This document shows positions 14,074 to 14,093 of a DNA stretch of 14,093 bases, one piece after another. Numbering within the stretch: position 1 is the first letter of the stretch; each line of letters opens with the position of its first letter. A program made the position numbers and the translations under genes. The DNA is taken from the NCBI GenBank assembly GCA_003217965.1, contig QHNB01000042.1, forward strand, positions 1-14,093. Reading direction: 5' to 3'. Source of the DNA: Verrucomicrobiota bacterium. GTDB taxonomy: Bacteria > Verrucomicrobiota > Verrucomicrobiia > Chthoniobacterales > UBA10450. The notes beneath the pieces were generated by a model. It did no database searches. It was not told the DNA's origin and saw nothing but the letters and a program-made list of their open reading frames with translations.

Positions 14074-14093
14074 CACTCATTTTTTCATCAATT

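Noticed and set aside
1..14093. CRISPR arrays, tRNA or rRNA genes, insertion sequences, phage genes
   Set aside because: I saw no regularly spaced repeats, no cloverleaf or rRNA segments, and no transposase or integrase motifs on either strand.

Overview
The window is a 14.1 kb piece of a gene-dense bacterial chromosome with roughly 55-57% GC by eye. There are no phage, IS or CRISPR signatures. Most genes belong to conserved metabolic families. I recognise the style (ergothioneine genes next to an OpuC-type fusion transporter, an acyl carrier protein overlapping a glycosyltransferase, weak Shine-Dalgarno sites, frequent GTG starts) as compatible with a Gram-negative soil bacterium of the Verrucomicrobiota/Acidobacteriota kind. 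That placement is an inference, since no rRNA or marker gene is present to settle it.

Layout. At 1-564 (+) is the C-terminal part of a PA0069/SPL-like radical SAM protein. From 6843 down to 618 (-) runs a tightly packed set of six genes: a small acidic protein, egtB, egtD, an OpuC/EgtV-type ABC ATPase, a fused substrate-binding/permease protein, and an aldehyde dehydrogenase of the succinate-semialdehyde dehydrogenase type. The junctions are 1 nt, a 4-nt ATGA overlap, 5 nt, a 4-nt overlap and 0 nt, so this is almost certainly one operon. Divergent from it lie an alpha/beta hydrolase (6951-7829, +) and a LOG-family gene (7871-8826, +). The LOG gene is broken by an internal deletion that also shifts the frame. 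A 374-bp non-coding block (8827-9200) full of short inverted repeats separates these from a second minus-strand series: glnB, glnA, a membrane-anchored alpha/beta hydrolase, tatA, an acyl carrier protein and a GT4 glycosyltransferase (13983 down to 9201).

How the genes may work together. EgtD makes hercynine (histidine betaine) from histidine, and EgtB adds the sulfur on the way to ergothioneine. Both products are zwitterionic trimethylammonium betaines. The next two genes encode a transporter of the family that imports glycine betaine/choline and, in the EgtUV branch, ergothioneine. The simplest reading is a combined make-and-import operon for ergothioneine or hercynine, with an unusual substrate-binding-domain-first fusion protein. 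This is the most interesting system in the window. In the second block, glnB and glnA form the usual nitrogen-control pair, with both modification tyrosines kept. The acyl carrier protein and the glycosyltransferase overlap by 4 nt and probably act in surface lipid or glycan synthesis.
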